Shown here: positions 5,148 through 8,619 of the stretch, one piece after another
Numbering within the stretch: position 1 is the stretch's first letter
Layout of the letters: each line of letters opens with the position of its first letter
DNA from: CAVSUR01 sp052143655
Lineage (GTDB): Bacteria; Actinomycetota; Actinomycetes; Streptosporangiales; Streptosporangiaceae
NCBI GenBank assembly: GCA_052143655.1
Contig: JBKQSL010000336.1
Location: 1 to 8,619 of the forward strand
DNA: 8,619 nucleotides
Reading direction: 5' to 3'
Made by a program: the position numbers and the translations under genes
Notes under the pieces: model-generated
Databases searched by the model: none
Told to the model about the DNA's origin: nothing
Seen by the model: the letters and a program-made list of their open reading frames with translations, nothing else

Positions 5148-5894
5148 CCGGGGCGCGGTTCCGGCCGTCTTGAACAGATCGGACGGCGCCAGCCCGGACA
5201 GCCGGCGGCAATCCCGGGCCAGGTGCGCCTGATCGGCGTAGCCCGCCGCGGCGGCGACCGCCGCCAGTCCCGCGCCCTGCTCGGCGAGGCGCTGGGCGCG
5301 CCGGAAGCGCAGCACCCGTTCGAGCATCTTCGGCCCGTACCCGACAGCCGCGCAGCAGCGCCGGTGCAGCTGGCGCTCCCCGGCGCCGAGCGCCCGGCTG
5401 GCCGCACCGACCACGCCAGCGGACGCGGGCTCCCGGCGCAGCCAGCTCAGCAGCCCGCCCACCAGCGGATCACCGGATCCAGCCGCGGGCTGGCGGTCGG
5501 CCGCGGCCGCGGCCAGCACGGCCGCCGCGGCACCGGGATCCGGCGCGGCGGACAGCTGCCCGGCCAGCCGCCGCGCGGCCCCCTCGCCCCAAAGGCCGGC
5601 CAGCGCGACCCGCTGATCGGTGAGCGCCGCGGCTGGCACGCCGAGATACCCCGGTGCCCGCCCGGGCCGGAACCGCAGGCCGGCGAACAGCCCGCCGGGC
5701 TGCGGCGGCGCGGCCACTGGCCCGGTGTCCGGGCCCGCGACGAACAGCGCGGTCCCGTCCCAGACGATGTCGATGCACGCGTCGGGCAGCACGAGAGTGT
5801 CAGCCGCCGGCCGGCTCGCCCACAGGCAGAAGACGTCTGCCGTCAGCGGCCCGCCCGCCGGCCACTCCCGGTAACCAGTCAGCGCCGCAGCCAC
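5145..5894 (-). CDS. AraC-family transcriptional regulator with DUF6597-type N-terminal domain
   Basis: A 249-residue regulator. The N-terminal part (about 5-95) resembles the DUF6597 domain, with YREWPAG (8-14), LVLPDACIDIVWDG (34-47), LFAGLRFRPGRAPGYLGVPA (69-88) and LTDQRVAL (91-98). The AraC DNA-binding domain occupies about 162-240: GERQLHRRCCAAVGYGPKMLE (172-192) is the first helix-turn-helix, then RVLRFRRAQRLAE (193-205), and LAAVAAAAGYADQAHLARDCRRLSGLAPSDL (210-240) the second. The ligand is unknown. A GTG at 5978 gives 28 more residues, but that segment uses rare AT-ending codons (TTA, CTA, ACA in a row) and lies outside the domain. I prefer the GTG at 5894, which has GATACT 6 nt upstream. 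The gene stops 10 nt before the toroid gene, so the two may be functionally linked. Confidence 0.85.
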   Translation of the reverse strand: MAAALTGYREWPAGGPLTADVFCLWASRPAADTLVLPDACIDIVWDGTALFVAGPDTGPVAAPPQPGGLFAGLRFRPGRAPGYLGVPAAALTDQRVALAGLWGEGAARRLAGQLSAAPDPGAAAAVLAAAAADRQPAAGSGDPLVGGLLSWLRREPASAGVVGAASRALGAGERQLHRRCCAAVGYGPKMLERVLRFRRAQRLAEQGAGLAAVAAAAGYADQAHLARDCRRLSGLAPSDLFKTAGTAPR

Positions 5895-5906
5895 CAGTCC
5901 AGTATC
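5895..5906 (-). promoter_or_regulatory. Possible leaderless -10 box before the AraC-family gene
   Basis: On the minus strand GATACT (5901-5906) differs from TATACT only at its first base and ends 6 nt before the GTG at 5894. No Shine-Dalgarno sequence is present. It supports the shorter start, but the longer-start alternative at 5978 also has a TACTAAT-like sequence just upstream, so the evidence is weak. Confidence 0.28.
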
Positions 5907-6002
5907 CCCGCCGCCGGACTCGGCCCGGTACTCCGCGCTTGTTAGTAACGCGGATTCCCGCCGTTGTGAAGCCGCCACGACGGGATTAGTAGCCGAAGAC
6001 CC

Positions 6003-6032
6003 GGACGGAACCGTCCTCTAAGGTCACTTAGA
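6003..6032. repeat. Two abutting inverted repeats downstream of the MarR gene
   Basis: GGACGG AA CCGTCC (6003-6016) is directly followed by TCTAAG GTCA CTTAGA (6017-6032). Both have perfect 6-bp arms. They lie past the MarR stop and upstream of the AraC-family gene on the same strand. The first could be a terminator for the MarR transcript. The second, AT-richer, looks more like a protein site and could be an operator for the AraC gene. Confidence 0.45.
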
Positions 6033-6056
6033 AGACATAGGTCACTTAGAAGACAT
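6021..6056. repeat. 18-bp perfect tandem duplication across the MarR stop codon
   Basis: AGGTCACTTAGAAGACAT occurs twice, head to tail, at 6021-6038 and 6039-6056. On the minus strand each unit reads M-S-S-K-stop. The copy nearer the gene supplies the actual last codons and TGA of the MarR gene, and the second lies just past the stop. Exact identity suggests a recent slippage or junction event. Confidence 0.85.
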
Positions 6057-6497
6057 GGGCGAGGGCCGTATGTCAGCGAGTCTGCGGGAGGCCGTGCTCA
6101 GGAGTTCGATCAGCTGGGAGCGTTCCTCGGGGCTGTAGCCGTCGGCGAGTTCCTGCTCGATTGCGACGGCCTTGGCGTCGGCTTGCTCGAGGATCGAGCG
6201 GCCTTGGTCGGTGAGTTTGACCTCGGCGACTTTGCGGTGCCATGGGTGCGGTTGGCGGGTGATCAGGCCCTTGCCTTCGAGGTTGGTGAGCACGGTCGCG
6301 ATCGTCTGAGGGGTGACCAGGCACGTCCGGGCCAGGGCCGCGGCGGAGATCCCCGGCTGCTCGGCGAGCGCGTATAGGGCGACATATTGGGGCACGGTCA
6401 GCTCGAGGGGGCGCAGCACGGCGTGCTTGGCCGCCATCAGCTCCTGCTCGACGCGCTTGATGTGCAGACCGAGGCGCTCCGAAGGCGGCATCGACAT
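6042..6497 (-). CDS. MarR-family transcriptional regulator
   Basis: A 151-residue winged-helix regulator of typical MarR length. An N-terminal dimerisation helix (8-30) is followed by LELTVPQYVALYALAEQPGIS (31-51). The recognition region AALARTCLVTPQTIATVLTNLEGKGLI (53-79) comes next, then the wing TRQPHPWHRKVAEVKLTDQGR (80-100), and C-terminal helices complete the dimer interface. MarR proteins bind palindromes as homodimers and release DNA on binding a small ligand or on cysteine oxidation. The single Cys60 lies beside the recognition helix, not in the N-terminal position of OhrR-type sensors. It is divergent from a three-gene hydrolase/reductase operon across 94 nt and probably controls it and itself. 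The ATG at 6497 has no Shine-Dalgarno, but TAGACT sits 6 nt upstream. The last codons and stop lie in an 18-bp tandem repeat. Confidence 0.93.
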   Translation of the reverse strand: MSMPPSERLGLHIKRVEQELMAAKHAVLRPLELTVPQYVALYALAEQPGISAAALARTCLVTPQTIATVLTNLEGKGLITRQPHPWHRKVAEVKLTDQGRSILEQADAKAVAIEQELADGYSPEERSQLIELLSTASRRLADIRPSPMSSK

Positions 6498-6591
6498 GTC
6501 CCAAGTCTATTGCTCTCGGCAGACCTCTCCCGGATCGCAGAGTTCTGTTAGATGTATGCTCTCTGGTACGTCATAGTTCACGGAGGTTGCA
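6498..6591. promoter_or_regulatory. Divergent marR/hydrolase-operon control region
   Basis: The 94-nt gap must carry both promoters. For the MarR gene, TAGACT (6504-6509, minus strand) ends 6 nt before its ATG and fits a leaderless -10 box. For the operon, TATGCT (6555-6560) fits TANNNT, and GGAGG (6582-6586) is a clear ribosome site 5 nt before the TTG start. An imperfect inverted repeat, GATGTA (6551-6556) against TACGTC (about 6567-6572), spans the presumed operon start and could be a MarR site. No good -35 boxes were recognised. Confidence 0.4.
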
Positions 6592-7401
6592 TTGAGCAGA
6601 CCCACCCCACCCACACTCGACCATGTCGCAGCCGGGGCCGGCCCCGGACTCGTCCTGATTCACGGCACTGGTGCCGACGCGGACGCGAACTGGGGACCCC
6701 TCATCGAGACGCTCAGCGACCGGTACACGGTGCTCGCGCCGAACCTGCCCGGCGTGGGCGGCACCCCCGCGCCCGACGGGCCGCTCGACCTCGACGAGCT
6801 CGCCGCTCAGATCCTCGCCACCGTCCGAGCTGCCGGCGTGGAGCGCTTTCACCTGGTCGGGCATTCGCTCGGGGCGGTGATCGCGACCGCCGTCGCTGCC
6901 CGCGAGCCCACCGCGATCGATTCGCTGCTGCCGCACGCCGGCTGGGTGAAGACCGGCCAGCGGGAGGCGTTCATGTTCGAGTTGTGGGCGCGGCTCTTGG
7001 GCACCGACCCGGCGCTGCTGGCTGGGCACCTGATCCTCACCGCGATGGGCCCCGCCATGCTCGGCGGGCTCGACAGCGAGCAGTTCGCGGAGATGACCGC
7101 CGCATTCACGGCGATGCTCGATGAGCGCATCCTGCCCCAGGTCGAGCTGGACGCCCGGGTCGACCTGGGCGACAGGCCGAGCCGGGTCCAGGCGCCGACG
7201 CTGGTGCTCGCCAGCGCCGATGACCAGATCATCCCAGCACGCCATCAGCGTGAGCTGGCCACGGCGATCAGTCAGAGCCGATACCTGGAGGTCCCGGGTG
7301 GTCACGGGCTACCGTTCGAGGACCCGGACCGGTTCTTCGCGATCATCACCGAGTTCGTCGACAGCCAACAGGCCGCGCGGCCGACGGGGGCGTCGGCATG
7401 A
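6592..7401 (+). CDS. Alpha/beta hydrolase (first gene of MarR-linked operon)
   Basis: A 269-residue single-domain alpha/beta hydrolase with all catalytic elements. The oxyanion-hole strand is LVLIHGTGADADANW (20-34), the nucleophile elbow LVGHSLGAV (88-96) has Ser92, the acid is in LVLASADDQIIP (204-215, probably Asp211), and His238 lies in GGHGLPFEDP (236-245). The cap (about 120-190) is helical with AMLGGL and FTAMLDERILPQVELD. Likely a cytoplasmic esterase, lactonase or C-C-bond hydrolase; the substrate cannot be read from sequence. There is no signal peptide. The start is TTG at 6592, fixed by GGAGG 5 nt upstream and by the absence of a later start before the first beta strand. The stop overlaps the next gene's start in ATGA, so translation is probably coupled. 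Confidence 0.92.
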   Translation: MSRPTPPTLDHVAAGAGPGLVLIHGTGADADANWGPLIETLSDRYTVLAPNLPGVGGTPAPDGPLDLDELAAQILATVRAAGVERFHLVGHSLGAVIATAVAAREPTAIDSLLPHAGWVKTGQREAFMFELWARLLGTDPALLAGHLILTAMGPAMLGGLDSEQFAEMTAAFTAMLDERILPQVELDARVDLGDRPSRVQAPTLVLASADDQIIPARHQRELATAISQSRYLEVPGGHGLPFEDPDRFFAIITEFVDSQQAARPTGASA

Positions 7402-8375
7402 ACGTCCGCACCGAGCAGATCACCTTCCCCAGCGAAGGGATCGATTGCGCCGCCACGCTGTACCTGCCGGCAGACACCCCTGGGGCGCTGCCCGGGCTGG
7501 TGATGGGCAACGGGTTCGCAAACGTCCGCCAGATGTACCTGCCGGTCTATGCCAGACAGTTCGCTGCGGCCGGCCTGGTCGTGCTCGCGATCGACTACCG
7601 CTACCTCGGCCAGTCCGGCGGAGCGCCACGCCAGCAGGTGCTGCCCGACGCGCAATGCGAGGACCTGCGCAACGCCCTGACCTGGCTGACCGCGCGCCCG
7701 GAGGTCGACGCCGAGCGGATCGGCCTGTGGGGCACGTCTTTCGCCGGCGGGCACGCCCTGCGCATCGCGGCGATCGATCGGCGCGTTACGGCGGTCGTGG
7801 CCCAGGTCCCCGCGATCGGTCTGTGGCGATACATGCGCCGCAACGATCCGCTCGAGCGGGAGCGATTCCTCGCCCGTGCGCTCACGGCTCGATTGGACTA
7901 CGCGCGCACCGGCGAGGCCCGCCCGCTGGCGATCACAGCCCAGGAGGGCGCGGAGTCGATCCTCGGCTCAGCAGGCCTCGATTGGCATCATCGCAACGAG
8001 CACGACCACGACACGTTTCACAACTGGATCGCCGCGCACTCGCTGGACCGCATCGTGCCCTACGACCCGGGCGCATTTGTCGAGGACATCAGCCCGACCC
8101 CGCTGCTGATGATTCTGGTCGACAACGACACGACCACCCCCTCCGATGTCGCCCGCCAGATCTACAACCGCACGCGCGAGCCCAAGCAGCTGATCGAACT
8201 CGCTGGCGGGCATTACGACGTCTACGACCAGCCAGCCACCCGCCAGGCTTGCATCGCGGCCACCACGACCTTCCTCGCAGAGCACCTGTCAACGCCCGCG
8301 ATGCTGCGCGTCCGCCAGATGGGCGGACCTGCCATGCAACGACCACACATCCACGACGCCAGGAGCGAGCCATGA
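7398..8375 (+). CDS. Alpha/beta hydrolase of the dienelactone-hydrolase/acyl-esterase-like type (second operon gene)
   Basis: A 325-residue alpha/beta hydrolase, a different subfamily from its neighbour. An N-terminal beta-rich part (3-23) leads into LPGLVMGNGFANVRQMYLP (31-49), replacing the usual HG oxyanion motif. VVLAIDYRYLGQSGGAPRQQ (61-80) follows. The elbow IGLWGTSFAGGHAL (108-121) has Ser114, the acid is in LLMILVDNDTTTP (236-248, probably Asp244), and the base is His272 in AGGHYDVYD (269-277). It resembles COG1073-type hydrolases that act on esters or small acyl compounds. The His-rich loop HHRNEHDHDTFHNW (197-210) and a tail of about 25 residues after the last helix are unusual. The ATG shares ATGA with the upstream stop, and the gene ends in another ATGA shared with the reductase gene. 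Confidence 0.9.
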   Translation: MNVRTEQITFPSEGIDCAATLYLPADTPGALPGLVMGNGFANVRQMYLPVYARQFAAAGLVVLAIDYRYLGQSGGAPRQQVLPDAQCEDLRNALTWLTARPEVDAERIGLWGTSFAGGHALRIAAIDRRVTAVVAQVPAIGLWRYMRRNDPLERERFLARALTARLDYARTGEARPLAITAQEGAESILGSAGLDWHHRNEHDHDTFHNWIAAHSLDRIVPYDPGAFVEDISPTPLLMILVDNDTTTPSDVARQIYNRTREPKQLIELAGGHYDVYDQPATRQACIAATTTFLAEHLSTPAMLRVRQMGGPAMQRPHIHDARSEP

Positions 8376-8619
8376 ACGACCGGCCGGCAATACCGCAACG
8401 GCGGCTCGGAGCCAGCGGCCTGCTCGTCGGGGCCGTAGGGCTCGGCTGTATGGGCATGTCCTGGGCCTACGGCGCACGAGAGCGCGACCGGCAGCAGTCG
8501 ATCTCTGTCATCCACCGAGCCATCGAGCTCGGCGCGACGCTGATCGATACCGCCGACATCTACGGGCCGTTCACCAACGAGCGACTGGTCGGCCGTGCCC
8601 TGCACGGACGCCGCGATCA
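8372..8619 (+). CDS. Aldo/keto reductase, N-terminal part (cut by window end)
   Basis: The first 82 codons of an NADPH-dependent aldo/keto reductase. After RRLGASGLLVGAVGLGCMGMS (10-30), the typical first strand of the TIM barrel, comes a helix (about 44-54, SVIHRAIELGA). Then follows IDTADIYGPFTNERLVGRAL (57-76), which holds the conserved Asp (of DTAD) and the catalytic Tyr of DIYG. The Lys and His of the tetrad lie beyond the window. These cytoplasmic enzymes reduce aldehydes and ketones. The closest pattern is the broad group of 320-340-residue oxidoreductases with GLGCMGMS. AGGAG (8361-8365) precedes the ATG by 6 nt, and the ATG overlaps the upstream stop in ATGA. It is the third gene of the MarR-linked operon. 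Confidence 0.93.
   Translation, partial: MNDRPAIPQRRLGASGLLVGAVGLGCMGMSWAYGARERDRQQSISVIHRAIELGATLIDTADIYGPFTNERLVGRALHGRRD

Noticed and set aside
4223..5173. A 316-codon open frame on the plus strand
   Set aside because: It is the antisense shadow of the toroid gene, with an Arg/Gly/Ala-rich low-complexity translation and no ribosome site.
5118..5945. A 275-codon open frame on the plus strand
   Set aside because: Antisense to the AraC-family gene, whose DNA-binding domain is clear; the translation is Pro/Arg/Gly-rich without a fold signature.
5895..5978. Longer AraC-family start at GTG 5978
   Set aside because: The extension uses several AT-ending rare codons in a row, is outside the conserved domain and has no ribosome site. 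It cannot be fully excluded.
6571..7305. A 244-codon open frame on the minus strand
   Set aside because: Antisense to the first alpha/beta hydrolase, which has a complete catalytic triad and a strong ribosome site.

Overview
The window is about 8.6 kb of very GC-rich DNA with strong GC bias at third codon positions and GTG, TTG and ATG starts. Two family types, a DUF574 S-adenosyl methyltransferase and an XRE/DUF5753 regulator paired with a DUF397 protein, are largely confined to Actinomycetota, especially filamentous genera. I cannot name the genus. All calls come from reading the sequence; no database search was run.

Layout. Positions 1-1124 hold the tail of a probable tryptophanyl-tRNA synthetase, a convergent pyridoxamine-phosphate-oxidase-fold protein, and a divergent MmcQ/YjbR-family protein that looks leaderless. 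Three consecutive perfect hairpins (1127-1202) separate it from the next, convergent unit.

Positions 1236-4247 form a regulatory locus. On the minus strand, in transcription order, are a DUF397 protein, an XRE/DUF5753 regulator and a DUF574 methyltransferase. Divergent from them is a HATPase of the anti-sigma-factor type. This resembles the actinobacterial WhiJ/AbaA-type gene sets with a methyltransferase added. The 201-nt divergent region contains an ordered array of GTGCAT hexamers, a good candidate operator.

Positions 4244-5894 hold an alpha/alpha-toroid protein (prenyltransferase/terpene-cyclase fold without an obvious DxDD motif). Just upstream in the same orientation lies an AraC-family regulator, whose stop codon lies inside the apparent -10 box of the toroid gene. 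The toroid gene and the HATPase gene converge and share a CTAG palindrome that gives both stop codons.

Positions 6042-8619 hold a MarR regulator divergent from a tightly coupled operon: alpha/beta hydrolase, second alpha/beta hydrolase, aldo/keto reductase (cut by the window end). Both junctions are ATGA overlaps. This looks like a MarR-controlled catabolic or detoxification unit. The MarR 3' end carries an exact 18-bp tandem duplication spanning the stop codon, next to two abutting inverted repeats.

No gene-free stretch exceeds about 200 bases. I saw no tRNA, rRNA, CRISPR array, transposase or integrase.
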